The translations under genes were made by a program, and so were the position numbers. From Paucimonas lemoignei (GTDB taxonomy: Bacteria > Pseudomonadota > Gammaproteobacteria > Burkholderiales > Burkholderiaceae_D): a stretch of 64,000 nt of DNA. The notes below the pieces were generated by a model. The model was not told the origin of the DNA. It searched no databases and saw nothing but the letters and a program-made list of their open reading frames with translations. The stretch spans positions 124,001 through 188,000 of the forward strand of contig NZ_SLZQ01000004.1 of assembly GCF_004342585.1 (NCBI RefSeq), given 5' to 3'. Shown one piece after another: positions 14,751 through 24,204 of this stretch. Numbering within the stretch: the first letter of the stretch is position 1; each line of letters opens with the position of its first letter.

Positions 14751-15734
14751 TTAGAAACGGGTCTCGCGTGCCGCCCGCAGGAAATCGTCGAGAATCGGAG
14801 TGCAGTCGAGCAGCCCGGGAGTGCCGGCCCGATGGAATTCGGGATGCCACTGGAGTCCCATGACGAACCGCGCCTTGCGATAACGGATCGCTTCGACGAT
14901 ATTGTCGCCACCAGATACAGCTTCGACGGCCAGGTCACGGCCAAGCTCGCGGACGGCCTGATGATGAATGGAGTTCACTAGCGGCTCGGGCGTGCCGGAG
15001 AAGAGCGATCCCAGGGTAGAGCCCTGCGGAAATCTGAGCGCGTGATAATGGCTATCGTATGCTTCGTCGACGTGGGCAATCGCGGTGGGCACGTCGGTCG
15101 CGATATCCTGGTACAAGGTGCCGCCGAAGGCGACGTTGATGAGCTGGCAACCGCGGCAAATCCCTAGAACGGGCTTGCCCGCTTCGATGAATTCATGCAG
15201 CAGTTCCAGTTCATACATGTCGCGCGCACGGTCGCCCATCCATTCCGGACGGGTCGCGGCTTGGCTATAGGTTTGCGGCGAGACGTCCGCCCCACCCTGC
15301 AGCACAAGCCCGTCCAGATGCTTGGCATAGTCGCGCAACCGGATATTACTGGAGTGCAGCATCCCGGTATTGTTCACCGTCGGGATCATAAAAACGAGGA
15401 CATCACGCGACATGACCCAGTGCGCAATGGACTCTTCCAGGTACTGCAGCGTTTTGCCGCGCAATCCCTTGGCGCCGGCTTCGGGATGAAAAATCCGGGC
15501 CGAGACACCGATTCGCAAGGTTCGGCGCATCAAGCGGCTGCCGATTTGATTCGATACACCTTTTATCCGGCCAGCCATGATTTTCCATGCGAGCGACCAG
15601 GGTGCCTCATCCTGCTTGAGATATGCAGGGGTACTGGCCTTTTCTATTTCGATGGGCTGTGCGGTATGTGTGCGCTCACCTGTTTCAGCAGGCGGCGCAA
15701 TTGCCGGCGTAGTTTGGTCTTTCTGGTTTGACAT
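14751..15734 (-). CDS. Class I glutamine amidotransferase, peptidase C26 (gamma-glutamyl-GABA hydrolase type)
   Basis: Family members hydrolyse gamma-glutamyl amides such as gamma-glutamyl-GABA in polyamine breakdown. The protein has the nucleophile elbow GICRGCQLINVAFGG and the catalytic His-Glu in LQWHPEFHRAG near the C-terminus. About 75 N-terminal residues before the conserved LRIGVSARIFHPEAG are an unusual low-complexity extension. The start is uncertain: in-frame ATGs at 15830, 15797 and 15734 all lack a clear ribosome-binding site, and 15734 (327 residues) is chosen because the upstream part looks noncoding. No puu genes lie nearby, so the substrate is not settled. Confidence 0.8.
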   Translation of the reverse strand: MSNQKDQTTPAIAPPAETGERTHTAQPIEIEKASTPAYLKQDEAPWSLAWKIMAGRIKGVSNQIGSRLMRRTLRIGVSARIFHPEAGAKGLRGKTLQYLEESIAHWVMSRDVLVFMIPTVNNTGMLHSSNIRLRDYAKHLDGLVLQGGADVSPQTYSQAATRPEWMGDRARDMYELELLHEFIEAGKPVLGICRGCQLINVAFGGTLYQDIATDVPTAIAHVDEAYDSHYHALRFPQGSTLGSLFSGTPEPLVNSIHHQAVRELGRDLAVEAVSGGDNIVEAIRYRKARFVMGLQWHPEFHRAGTPGLLDCTPILDDFLRAARETRF

Positions 15735-15844
15735 CGCAGAGGGTTTAAATAAAGAAAGATGTAGACCGCTAACGATACCAAAATATCCGCTCAGCATCGA
15801 AGACAGATAAAATTGGCGAGATTCAGTCATGCATTTTTGTCTAT

Positions 15845-16204
15845 ATGATTACCATTTACCATAATCCCCGCTGTTCCAAGTCACGTGAAGCGCTGACTAT
15901 TGTTGAAGAATTCGCCCATGCCAGGAAGGAACCCCTGAACGTTGTCGATTACCAAAAAACTCCGCTCAATCTGGATCAGCTTCGCCAACTGCAGCGCCAG
16001 CTCGATGTTGCAGCCTCTGACATGATCCGCACGAATGAGGAAGAATACGCGGCATTGAACCTGGCAATGGCAGACGATGACGGCTTGCTCAATGCATTGG
16101 CCAAACACCCGCGTCTGTTGCAAAGGCCTGTCGTGGCGTATCGGGATCGGGCAGTGATCGCCCGGCCACCGGAACAATTACCCGCCTGGCTGGAGTCCCG
16201 TTAA
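15845..16204 (+). CDS. arsC: ArsC-family arsenate reductase
   Basis: A 119-residue thioredoxin-fold protein of the ArsC/Spx family. It begins MITIYHNPRCSKSREAL, with the redox Cys of the NPRCSKSR motif at residue 10, and keeps the RP segment (LQRPVVAY) that binds the oxyanion. Such proteins reduce arsenate with glutathione and glutaredoxin. No arsB, acr3 or arsR neighbour is present, so a general redox role is possible. It is divergent from the C26 gene and convergent with the response regulator. Confidence 0.85.
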   Translation: MITIYHNPRCSKSREALTIVEEFAHARKEPLNVVDYQKTPLNLDQLRQLQRQLDVAASDMIRTNEEEYAALNLAMADDDGLLNALAKHPRLLQRPVVAYRDRAVIARPPEQLPAWLESR

Positions 16205-16268
16205 CCATCAAGTGCGACAGCAGCGTGCCCGGCCATGGGCCAGCCTGAGCGCTTGGCCGGCGTGCCTG

Positions 16269-17879
16269 TCACCGGCCGTGCTTGCGCAGGATTTGGCCAT
16301 GTAATTCAGCCAACGGCGACAGGCGCGGATTGCCGGGTTCAAGCTGGCGCGCTTTGTCGATCAACAGGCGGCAGCGTTCGCTCAGGTTGCCATCCCATCC
16401 CAGGTTTTCCAGGTATTTCAGAATCGCCACGGCGGCATTGAATACGACTTGCGGATTGTCCGGCAGTTTCTGTACCGCCGTTAACATTTGTTCGACGGCG
16501 CCCTTGTAATCGCCCTGGCGCGCCTTGTCGGCGCCTGAAGTGACCAGTTCGACAACCTGCTTGCGGCTTTCGCGCGAGGTTTGTTCCGCCAGGTCGGTGC
16601 GGCCATGTTTTTCAAAAATGCTCACGGCCTTGGCCATGGCGGCGCCATCAGCGGCATTGTTCATCACATCGAGCATGACTTCGCTGGCGCCCTGCTCCAG
16701 GTTATTGGCAAGGCAGCTGCTGGCCAACAGCATTTTCATTTCCGCCGACATGCCGATCGGTTCGCGGCAAGCCGCCACTGCCGTCGCCAATTCTTCGACC
16801 GCACGCGTCTTGTCGCCCAGCGACTCATGCACCAGCGCGGCTGAGATTGCCCGGCACGCCGGCATTTTCTCATTGCCCTGCAAGGATTTCTGCAAGTCGC
16901 GGATGACCGAGGAGGCTTGCTGGGCATCGCCCTTGGTAACCAGCGTTTTGACGAGTTTTACGTGATCTTCCGGATCGCGGAATTCCGAGTATTTTGCCTT
17001 GGTGACGACTTGCTGGAACGAGCGCTCGGCGACCTTGACATCGCCCGCCGCCAGCGCCACCTCTCCCAGCCTGCGCAAGCGCCGCAGCGCGTGAGGCGAA
17101 ATTGCTACCGCGCCCTCCAGCACGGCCTTGGCCCGTTCGATCTGGCCGACCCGCTCATGGGTTTTGGCCAGCCAGTCGTACGCATCCATGTACTTGTTGT
17201 TTTCCTCCACCAAGCCTGCGAGGATTTCCTCTGCCTCCTCAAGGCGGTCTTGATGAAATAGCGCCTTGCCCAAGCCGAGGCGCGCCCAGGCGACAGTTCG
17301 CATTTCGATCAGCTGACGATAGAGTTGCTCGGCCTGTTGCGACTCGCCCAGCGTGATATGCAGCTCGGCCCGCAAGCGCATGAAATCAACGGCCAGGCGC
17401 GGATGCGCGGCTTCGCCGGCAAGGCATGCCTGGACGGCGTCTTGCAGACGGCTATGTGCGATCAATTCATGTACCGGCTGAAAAATGGCGAGCTTTTCAA
17501 GCGCGCGCACGATCCGCTCGAGCAGCATGTCAGCGGTAAACGGCTTGAGGATATAGTCGGTCGGTCCCAGCTCGGCGGCACTGACCACTTTTTCATAGGC
17601 CCGCTCGGCGGTGACGATGAAATAGATGGCCCACAGGCTGATGATCCGGTTATGCCGCAAATCTTCGAGCAGCTGCTGACCATCCTGCCCTTGGCCCAAG
17701 TCGTACTCGCAAATGATGATGTCGAATGATTTGTTCTGTAGCTGCCGGATCGCCGTACTGGCGCTGACGGCATGCTCAATCTTGGTAATGCGGCACAAGT
17801 TCAGCATATTGTGCAGATTGGCACGCATCCCCGAACTCGGGTCGATAATCAATGCGGTGAGTTTGCTGAAGTCTTTCAT
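16269..17879 (-). CDS. Response regulator with C-terminal TPR repeats
   Basis: An N-terminal receiver domain (about residues 5-125) has an acidic residue in LIIDPSS, the probable phospho-acceptor Asp60 in IICEYDLG, and the Thr and Lys marks VTAE and LKPF. The remaining 400 residues form helical tetratricopeptide repeats. There is no DNA-binding or enzymatic output domain, so it probably signals by protein-protein contact. No histidine kinase is adjacent. The 536-residue architecture is known in proteobacteria, but its role is unclear. Confidence 0.88.
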   Translation of the reverse strand: MKDFSKLTALIIDPSSGMRANLHNMLNLCRITKIEHAVSASTAIRQLQNKSFDIIICEYDLGQGQDGQQLLEDLRHNRIISLWAIYFIVTAERAYEKVVSAAELGPTDYILKPFTADMLLERIVRALEKLAIFQPVHELIAHSRLQDAVQACLAGEAAHPRLAVDFMRLRAELHITLGESQQAEQLYRQLIEMRTVAWARLGLGKALFHQDRLEEAEEILAGLVEENNKYMDAYDWLAKTHERVGQIERAKAVLEGAVAISPHALRRLRRLGEVALAAGDVKVAERSFQQVVTKAKYSEFRDPEDHVKLVKTLVTKGDAQQASSVIRDLQKSLQGNEKMPACRAISAALVHESLGDKTRAVEELATAVAACREPIGMSAEMKMLLASSCLANNLEQGASEVMLDVMNNAADGAAMAKAVSIFEKHGRTDLAEQTSRESRKQVVELVTSGADKARQGDYKGAVEQMLTAVQKLPDNPQVVFNAAVAILKYLENLGWDGNLSERCRLLIDKARQLEPGNPRLSPLAELHGQILRKHGR

Positions 17880-18070
17880 CCGTTACGCATGCCAGAGAAG
17901 TGATGCGGGTTATACGACCAGAATGTTACTGCTGGCACAAGTATATTACGGAGAAGTTGCCAAACACGAGGTGACTGTTGCTTTAAAGTATTAATCAGTC
18001 GTGGCCGTTGAATAAATGACGACCATGCCAAGGCGACGTCCAAGTCGAGCTTGGCGAGGACCAGACCGGC

Positions 18071-18265
18071 TTACAACAGCTTGGCAAGCACGAGAACCAG
18101 CAGATAGCAAAGCAGCGACGATCCGAATGGCAGGCAGACGATTTGCCCGAACAAGCGGAAGCGGATATCGCCCGGCACGCGGCCAACCCCGAGCTTTTCC
18201 AGCCAGGGAATCAGGACCGAAAAAATCATCAGCGTGAGGAAAATCACGCCCAGCCAGCGGATCAT
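18071..18265 (-). CDS. DUF2905 small membrane protein
   Basis: A 64-residue protein with two membrane helices (about residues 4-22 and 43-62) around the loop GVGRVPGDIRF, which is the DUF2905 signature. The function of the family is unknown. It lies 21 bp upstream of, and in the same direction as, the reading of the MidA-like gene's 3' end, so it may be the last gene of that transcript. Confidence 0.85.
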   Translation of the reverse strand: MIRWLGVIFLTLMIFSVLIPWLEKLGVGRVPGDIRFRLFGQIVCLPFGSSLLCYLLVLVLAKLL

Positions 18266-18286
18266 GTCAACACTCCTGTACGGCGC

Positions 18287-19447
18287 TTACAGCCGGTAAC
18301 TGCGATCATTGCGGGCGAATTTGCCGGGTAATTGCACATGCGTGCCGACGACCATCACCTTGAAGAGTTCGCCCATTTCGGCCGGCGACGTCAGCTTTTG
18401 CAAGGCGTTGGCTTGCGGGAGATAGCGTAACTGGTCGGATGGCGACGTGCGCAGCAGCAGGTCGCCGATGCCGGCATCGAGCAGAAACGCCGCCTGGCTG
18501 GTGTAGCCGAGCAAATCCAGGCCGCCTTCGATCGCCGTGCGCGCCATCGCGGTGAAATCGACGTGGGCGGTAATGTCTTGCAGGCCGGGATAGTAGAACG
18601 GATCATCGTGGGCGTGATGGCGGTAATGGCACATCAGGGTGCCCTGGGCGCGCTGGCCTAGATAGTATTCCGCCGCCGGAAAGCCATAGTCGATCAGGAT
18701 CGCCGCGCCGCCATAGCCATTCTGGTCGTAGCCGGCAGTCAGCATGCCCGCCAGCGAGCGCATGAAGGCAACTGAAACCGGATGCACTTCGGTGACGTAA
18801 CCGACCGGTAAGGCGTCGGCATCGGGGATTTGCGCAACAAGGGATGGCGGGCACGGGTGGTCGCGATAGACAAAGCGCTTGTCGGCCAGGCCGATGCCAC
18901 GCTCCTTCCAGCCTTGCGGCGTTTTCACCACCAGGTTGACCGGCATGGCGTCGAGCACTTCATTGCCCAGAACGACGCCGGAAAACGCCGCTGGAAAATG
19001 ATCGAGCCACGTCACCTGCGGAAAGCCGCGCAGGGTATGTTGTTGCCGTTCGCGCAACTCGCCCGAGAGTTCGACGATGGCATAGCGGTGGACCGTCACG
19101 CCCAAGGCAGCCAATTCGGTCAGCACGTCGCGGGCGAGCTTGCCGGTGCCGGCGCCGAATTCGATGATCTGCGGGGCGCTTTGCGCCATCAGCTCGGCGG
19201 CCACATGGGCCAGGGATTCACCAAAAAGCGGCGTGATTTCCGGCGCGGTTGTAAAATCCCCGTCTTTGCCCAATTTTGCCGCTCCGCCACTGTAGTAGCC
19301 CAGGCCCGGCGCATACAATGCCAACTCCATGAAGCGGGAAAAAGGAATCCAGCCGGAATTGTGGCGGATATCGTTGGCGATCAGGGTGTGCAGGTTGCGG
19401 GAAGCATACAAGGCATCCGCAGAAGGTTCGGGCAGGTTCAATTGCAT
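18287..19447 (-). CDS. SAM-dependent methyltransferase, MidA/NDUFAF7 family
   Basis: The 386-residue protein has the DUF185/MidA layout: an N-terminal helical part with IPFSRFMELALYAPGLGYYSGG, then the SAM-binding loop IIEFGAGTGKLARDVL and LGNEVLDAMPV. The mitochondrial relative NDUFAF7 dimethylates an arginine of a complex I subunit; the bacterial substrate is not established. The ATG at 19447 (MQLNLPEPS) is chosen over a start 19 codons earlier, which adds non-conserved residues. It is divergent from the folM-like gene. Confidence 0.88.
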   Translation of the reverse strand: MQLNLPEPSADALYASRNLHTLIANDIRHNSGWIPFSRFMELALYAPGLGYYSGGAAKLGKDGDFTTAPEITPLFGESLAHVAAELMAQSAPQIIEFGAGTGKLARDVLTELAALGVTVHRYAIVELSGELRERQQHTLRGFPQVTWLDHFPAAFSGVVLGNEVLDAMPVNLVVKTPQGWKERGIGLADKRFVYRDHPCPPSLVAQIPDADALPVGYVTEVHPVSVAFMRSLAGMLTAGYDQNGYGGAAILIDYGFPAAEYYLGQRAQGTLMCHYRHHAHDDPFYYPGLQDITAHVDFTAMARTAIEGGLDLLGYTSQAAFLLDAGIGDLLLRTSPSDQLRYLPQANALQKLTSPAEMGELFKVMVVGTHVQLPGKFARNDRSYRL

Positions 19448-19553
19448 GGCGCTATTGTAGTAAAAACGGTAAATCCCTAGGGAAAATTTCAACGCGGGTG
19501 GCAATCGCTCAAGGCAGTTTGGCTTGTCGTTTAAGAATTAATTGCCACTAATC

Positions 19554-20327
19554 ATGTCTATGACAGCAAATCAACAAAAAGTTGCATTGGTGACAGGCGG
19601 TGCGAGACGCATCGGACGCGCCATTGCGCTGGGCTTGGCGACAAAAGGCTGGGATGTGGTGGTGCATTATGGCCAATCCGGCAACGACGCTGTCGAGGTG
19701 GTGCGCGAGATTGAAGCGCTGGGACGGCGTGCCATCGCGCTGCAATGCGACTTGGCCGATGAAGCGGCGGTCAAGGAATTGCTGCCGCGCGCAGCCTGCG
19801 AACTCGGACGCGTGCGCTGTGTAGTCAACAATGCGTCGCTGTTCGAGTATGACGACGCCGCCAGCTTCCGCTATGCGCAACTGGATGCGCATATGCATGC
19901 CAATCTGGCAGCTCCCGTGATGCTGGCGCGCTGCCTGCACGAGGCCACGCCCGCCGGCGAACAAGCGGTGGTAGTGAATCTGCTGGACCAGAAGTTGTAT
20001 AACCTGAACCCGGATTTTTTATCGTATACCCTGTCCAAGGCTGGCTTGCAGACGGCGACTACCGTGCTGGCGCAGGCGCTGGCGCCAAAGGTGCGCGTGG
20101 TCGGTGTCGCGCCGGGCATCAGCCTGGTGTCGGGCGAGCAGACCGAGGAAGGCTTCGCCAAGGCGCATCGACTCACGCCGCTGGGCAAGTCGAGCACGCC
20201 GCATGATATCGCCGCGGCGGTATGCTTTGTCGCGGAGGCGCCGGCCATCACCGGCACCACGCTGGTCGTCGATGGCGGCCAACACCTGATTCCCTTGCAA
20301 CGCGATGTGATGTTCATCGCTCAATAA
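19554..20327 (+). CDS. folM: SDR oxidoreductase, FolM/pteridine reductase type
   Basis: A 257-residue short-chain dehydrogenase. The NADP site VTGGARRIGRAIA carries the arginine pair typical of pteridine reductases, and the active-site YTLSK motif (S-Y-x3-K) is present. Family members reduce dihydropteridines and have weak dihydrofolate reductase activity. The adjacent folB, 12 bp downstream, strongly supports a pterin/folate role. ATG codons at 19554 and 19560 are both possible, and neither has a strong ribosome-binding site. Confidence 0.82.
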   Translation: MSMTANQQKVALVTGGARRIGRAIALGLATKGWDVVVHYGQSGNDAVEVVREIEALGRRAIALQCDLADEAAVKELLPRAACELGRVRCVVNNASLFEYDDAASFRYAQLDAHMHANLAAPVMLARCLHEATPAGEQAVVVNLLDQKLYNLNPDFLSYTLSKAGLQTATTVLAQALAPKVRVVGVAPGISLVSGEQTEEGFAKAHRLTPLGKSSTPHDIAAAVCFVAEAPAITGTTLVVDGGQHLIPLQRDVMFIAQ

Positions 20328-20339
20328 TTTATCGAGATT

Positions 20340-20735
20340 ATGCTTGCCTCTCTCTTTCACCCGGAACTCGCCGATTGTCGCCGCCTGTTCCTGCGCAATT
20401 ACGAAGTCCAGATCAATATCGGCGTGCACGATTTCGAAAAGAAAGGCGAGCAGCGCGTGCTGGTCAACGTCGATCTCTTCATTCCGCTAGCCGTGTCGAC
20501 ACCGAAAACCGACCAGCTCGAGGAAGTGGTCGACTACGATTTCATGCGTGCCACCATCGCCCGCCGTATGGCCGAAGGCCATATCCATTTGCAGGAAACG
20601 CTGTGCGACGATGTGGCGCGGGCGATGCTGGCGCATCCGAAGGTACGGGCCGTGCGCGTCTCGACCGAGAAGCCGGATGTCTATCCGGATTGCGATTCGG
20701 TCGGCGTGGAAGTGTTTCATGTGAAGGAAGCGTAA
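20340..20735 (+). CDS. folB: Dihydroneopterin aldolase
   Basis: FolB cleaves 7,8-dihydroneopterin to 6-hydroxymethyl-7,8-dihydropterin and glycolaldehyde in folate synthesis. The 131-residue protein shows the family pattern FLRNYEVQINIGVHDFEKKGEQRVLVNVD, the central DYDFMRATI and the HLQETLCDDVA helix with its conserved Glu, followed by VRVSTEKPDVYPDCDSVGVE. It sits between the folM-like gene and ttcA with gaps of 12 and 3 bp, so the three genes form one operon. Confidence 0.93.
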   Translation: MLASLFHPELADCRRLFLRNYEVQINIGVHDFEKKGEQRVLVNVDLFIPLAVSTPKTDQLEEVVDYDFMRATIARRMAEGHIHLQETLCDDVARAMLAHPKVRAVRVSTEKPDVYPDCDSVGVEVFHVKEA

Positions 20736-20738
20736 GAA

Positions 20739-21668
20739 ATGGATGCCGTCACTACTGCCGTGTCGCCGCAAGCTGCGGATGTCAAGAAGGCGGAAAAAGT
20801 CGCCTACGAAAACAACAAGCTGCACAAGCGCCTGTGCCGCCTGGTCGGACAGGCCATCGGCGACTTCAACATGATCGAGGATGGCGACAAGGTCATGGTG
20901 TGCCTCTCCGGCGGCAAGGATAGCTATGCCCTGCTGGATATCTTGATGACGCTGCGCGAGCGCGCGCCGATCCAGTTCGATATCGTTGCCGTCAACCTCG
21001 ACCAGAAGCAGCCGAATTTTCCGGCGCATGTGCTGCCTGAATACCTGACGAAACTGGGCATTCCCTTCCATATCGAAAACCAGGATACCTATAGCATCGT
21101 CAAGCGCGTCATCCCCGAAGGGAAGACCACCTGCTCGCTTTGCTCGCGCCTGCGCCGCGGCATCCTGTATCGCGTGGCCGATGAACTGGGCGCGACCAAG
21201 ATCGCGCTGGGCCACCATCGCGACGATATTCTCGAAACCTTTTTCCTGAATATGTTCTTTGGCGCCAAGCTCAAAGGCATGCCGGCCAAGCTGCAGTCGG
21301 ACGATGGCAAGCATATCGTCATCCGCCCGCTCGCTTATGTAAAGGAAAGCGATACCGAGCGCTATGCCGAGGTCAAGCAATTCCCCATCATTCCGTGCGA
21401 CTTGTGCGGCAGCCAGGAAAACCTGCAAAGGAAGCAAATCAAGGCCTTGATGCGCGAGTGGGAAAAGAAGTATCCGGGGCGCGTGGAGAATATTTTCTCT
21501 GCCCTCTCCACGGTCGCGCCTTCCCATCTGATGGATAGAGATTTATTCGATTTTGCCGGGCTGACTGCCACCGGTGAAGCCGATCCTAACGGCGATATCG
21601 CGTTTGATGAAGAGCCTTGCGCGACGCCGGCGGACTCTTCGGTGATCCGCCTGCAACTGGATGACTGA
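20739..21668 (+). CDS. ttcA: tRNA 2-thiocytidine(32) synthetase
   Basis: TtcA activates and thiolates cytidine 32 of certain tRNAs, using ATP and an iron-sulfur cluster. The 309-residue protein has the PP-loop [13 protein letters not shown] (about residue 53) and the cysteine motifs [10 protein letters not shown] and CDLCGSQ that hold the cluster. A GAAGGAA ribosome-binding sequence overlaps the end of folB. The C-terminal 25 residues are variable. Confidence 0.96.
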   Translation: MDAVTTAVSPQAADVKKAEKVAYENNKLHKRLCRLVGQAIGDFNMIEDGDKVMVCLSGGKDSYALLDILMTLRERAPIQFDIVAVNLDQKQPNFPAHVLPEYLTKLGIPFHIENQDTYSIVKRVIPEGKTTCSLCSRLRRGILYRVADELGATKIALGHHRDDILETFFLNMFFGAKLKGMPAKLQSDDGKHIVIRPLAYVKESDTERYAEVKQFPIIPCDLCGSQENLQRKQIKALMREWEKKYPGRVENIFSALSTVAPSHLMDRDLFDFAGLTATGEADPNGDIAFDEEPCATPADSSVIRLQLDD

Positions 21669-21693
21669 TTTAACGTCTCCGGTTTGACAAGCC

Positions 21694-21716
21694 GCAGGCA
21701 GACCGGGTTTGCCTGC
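21694..21716 (+). other. Hairpin between ttcA and glmU
   Basis: A perfect seven-pair stem (arms GCAGGCA and TGCCTGC, nine-base loop) lies 26 bp past the ttcA stop. It is followed by TAAAATTTG rather than a T run. It may be a weak terminator or a 3'-end stabiliser. Confidence 0.4.
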
Positions 21717-21849
21717 GTGCTAAAATTTGCACTGATAACAAGATTCGGCGCCATCATTTCCGGCGCAAAGACATTATCTTTGGCCTAAGCAGTGTCGCTT
21801 GCTGCCTTGGGCGCTAACCATCAATTTTTTCGATCCCATCACTTTCTAT

Positions 21850-23208
21850 ATGAACGTCGTCATCCTCGCTGCCGGCATGGGCAAACGCATGCAATCGGCG
21901 CTGCCGAAAGTCCTTCATCCGCTGGCGGGCAAACCGCTGCTGGCGCATGTGATCGATACCGCGCGCACCTTGTCGCCCACCCGCCTGTGCGTGGTCTACG
22001 GCCACGGCGGCGATGCCGTGCCGGTCGCGCTCAAGGCGGAAGACACGCTGTTTGCCAAGCAGGAGCCGCAACTGGGCACCGGGCACGCGGTGATGCAGGC
22101 GATTCCGCAATTGGATGAATCGGTGCCGACGCTGGTGCTGTATGGCGACGTGCCGCTGACTACCGCCGATACCTTAAAGCGCCTGCTGGATAGCGCCGGC
22201 AATGACAAGCTGGCAATCCTGACGGTGGAACTGGAAGACGCCACCGGTTACGGCCGCATCGTGCGCGAAGGCGGCGAGATCGTGAAAATCGTCGAGCAAA
22301 AGGATGCCAACGAAGCGCAGCGCGCCATCCGCGAAGTCAACAGCGGCATCCTGGTGGCGCCGACCGCGGCCCTGAAGCGCTGGCTGGGCACGCTGTCGAA
22401 CGACAATGCGCAGGGCGAATACTATCTGACCGATATCGTCGCGCGCGCCGTGGCGGAAGGCATGCCGGTGCGCTCGGCGCAACCGGCGGCAGTCTGGGAA
22501 ACCCTGGGCGTCAACAGCAAGGTGCAACTGGCCGAGTTGGAGCGCATCCATCAGCGCACGATCGCCGACAAGCTGCTGGAACAAGGCGTGACGCTGGCCG
22601 ACCCGGCGCGCCTGGACGTGCGCGGCACGCTGACTTGCGGACGCGACGTGACGATCGATGTGAATTGCATTTTCGAAGGCAAGGTGACGATCGAGGAAGG
22701 CGCTTCCATTGGCGCGCATTGCGTGATCAAGAATGCCACCATCGCCAAGGGCGCGCAGATCAAGCCGTTCTGCCATATCGAGGATGCGCTGGTTGGGCCG
22801 GCCTCGCAGATCGGCCCGTATGCGCGCCTGCGCCCGGGCACCGAGCTGGGCGAGGATGTCCATGTCGGCAATTTCGTCGAAGTGAAGAATAGCCAGATCG
22901 CCGCGCACAGCAAGGCCAATCACCTGGCTTATGTGGGCGACGCCACGGTCGGTTCGCGCGTCAATATCGGCGCCGGCACCATTACCTGCAATTACGATGG
23001 CGCCAACAAGTTCCGCACCGTGATCGAGGATGACGCCTTCATCGGCAGCGATACGCAGCTGGTGGCGCCGGTCACCGTCGGCAAGGGTGCGACGCTGGGC
23101 GCCGGCACTACGCTGACCAAGAATGCCCCCGCCGGCCAGCTGACCGTCTCGCGTGCCAAGCAAATCACGATCGAAGGCTGGCAGCGGCCGGTCAAGGCAA
23201 AAAAATAA
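21850..23208 (+). CDS. glmU: Bifunctional N-acetylglucosamine-1-phosphate uridyltransferase / glucosamine-1-phosphate acetyltransferase
   Basis: Makes UDP-N-acetylglucosamine for peptidoglycan and LPS. Residues 1-230 are the uridyltransferase ([24 protein letters not shown]), and the remainder is a left-handed beta helix of hexapeptide repeats carrying the acetyltransferase ([20 protein letters not shown]). The ATG at 21850 gives the conserved MNVVILAAG; 17 further upstream codons are not conserved. The length of 452 residues is normal. A two-hairpin terminator follows. Confidence 0.98.
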   Translation: MNVVILAAGMGKRMQSALPKVLHPLAGKPLLAHVIDTARTLSPTRLCVVYGHGGDAVPVALKAEDTLFAKQEPQLGTGHAVMQAIPQLDESVPTLVLYGDVPLTTADTLKRLLDSAGNDKLAILTVELEDATGYGRIVREGGEIVKIVEQKDANEAQRAIREVNSGILVAPTAALKRWLGTLSNDNAQGEYYLTDIVARAVAEGMPVRSAQPAAVWETLGVNSKVQLAELERIHQRTIADKLLEQGVTLADPARLDVRGTLTCGRDVTIDVNCIFEGKVTIEEGASIGAHCVIKNATIAKGAQIKPFCHIEDALVGPASQIGPYARLRPGTELGEDVHVGNFVEVKNSQIAAHSKANHLAYVGDATVGSRVNIGAGTITCNYDGANKFRTVIEDDAFIGSDTQLVAPVTVGKGATLGAGTTLTKNAPAGQLTVSRAKQITIEGWQRPVKAKK

Positions 23209-23275
23209 GCCGTCGACCTTTTTGGATTAGACGGCTTGTTTAGCTGCCCTCCCCTTTGCCGGGAGGGCTTTTTTT
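23207..23275 (+). terminator. Double-hairpin terminator of glmU
   Basis: A first stem (arms AAGCCGTC and GACGGCTT, 23207-23237) begins inside the stop codon. A second stem (arms GCCCTCCC and GGGAGGGC, 23246-23268) is followed by seven T. The second is a classical intrinsic terminator. Confidence 0.92.
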
Positions 23276-23317
23276 ATGTCGTGACGAATTCGCGCGCCAA
23301 TCTCATGGCAATCGGTT

Positions 23318-24103
23318 CTAGCCGATGGCGCCGCCAGCGACATACATGATCTGCCCGGTGATGTAAGACGCTTCGGGCGCCGCAAAGAAACAGATTGCTG
23401 CGGCAATTTCTTCCATCTTGCCGAGCCGGTTCATCGGCGTATCGCGCATGCTCTGCACGTAGATGCCCTTCATCCATTCCTGCTCCTGCTCGGAGAGCAC
23501 CTTGGGATTGCGCGGCACGATGCGCTGGCCATTATCGATGGCACCGGGCGAGACGCAATTGACGCGCACGCCGGATTCGCCCAGCTCCATCGCCATGGCC
23601 ACGGTCGCCGCATGAACGCCGCCTTTGGCAGCCGCGTACGGCACCCGGTAAATGCCGCGGGTGGCGATCGAGCCGACGTTGACGATCGCGCCGGACTTTT
23701 GCGCCTGCATGACCGGGATCACTTCGCGGCAGCACCAGAGCGTCGGCCACAGCGAGCGTGATATTTCCTTTTGCATCTCATCTTCCGAATATTCCCAGAA
23801 GGGCTTGGCCCAGATCGTGCCGCCGACGTTGTGTACCGAGACGTCGATCCTGCCATATTGCTTCAGCGCCGCTTGCACCATCTGGCGTGCGCCCGCGCTG
23901 GTTTCCAGGTCCACGCCGAGCGCAATTGCCTCGCCGCCACCATTTTTGATCTCTTCCAGGACGCTGTTGCAGGGCTCGATCGCCCGGTCTACCAGCACGA
24001 CGCGCGCGCCCTCGGCGGCAAGGCGCAATGCGGTGGCCTTGCCTATGCCTTGCGCGGCGCCCGTCACAATGGCGACTTGTTCTGCAAATCGTTTATCAGT
24101 CAT
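23318..24103 (-). CDS. benD: 1,6-dihydroxycyclohexa-2,4-diene-1-carboxylate dehydrogenase (BenD-like SDR)
   Basis: BenD oxidises the cis-diol made from benzoate by BenABC to catechol, releasing CO2. The 261-residue SDR has the NAD site VTGAAQGIGKA, the benzoate-diol signature VGGTIWAKPF followed by RSLWPTLWCC, and the catalytic YAAAK. The neighbours (aromatic-acid transporter, catA, catB, LysR) agree with this role. The dioxygenase genes benABC are not in the window, so the diol must be made by proteins encoded elsewhere, or the substrate is a related diol. Confidence 0.78.
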   Translation of the reverse strand: MTDKRFAEQVAIVTGAAQGIGKATALRLAAEGARVVLVDRAIEPCNSVLEEIKNGGGEAIALGVDLETSAGARQMVQAALKQYGRIDVSVHNVGGTIWAKPFWEYSEDEMQKEISRSLWPTLWCCREVIPVMQAQKSGAIVNVGSIATRGIYRVPYAAAKGGVHAATVAMAMELGESGVRVNCVSPGAIDNGQRIVPRNPKVLSEQEQEWMKGIYVQSMRDTPMNRLGKMEEIAAAICFFAAPEASYITGQIMYVAGGAIG

Positions 24104-24204
24104 TTCTCATTCCAATCATGAACTGCCAACCGTGCGCCTGACGCCGCGTGATTTCCCGGATAGGGAAGGCGCAGCGTCCGGCGACGGCGGTCGAGATGAT
24201 TACG

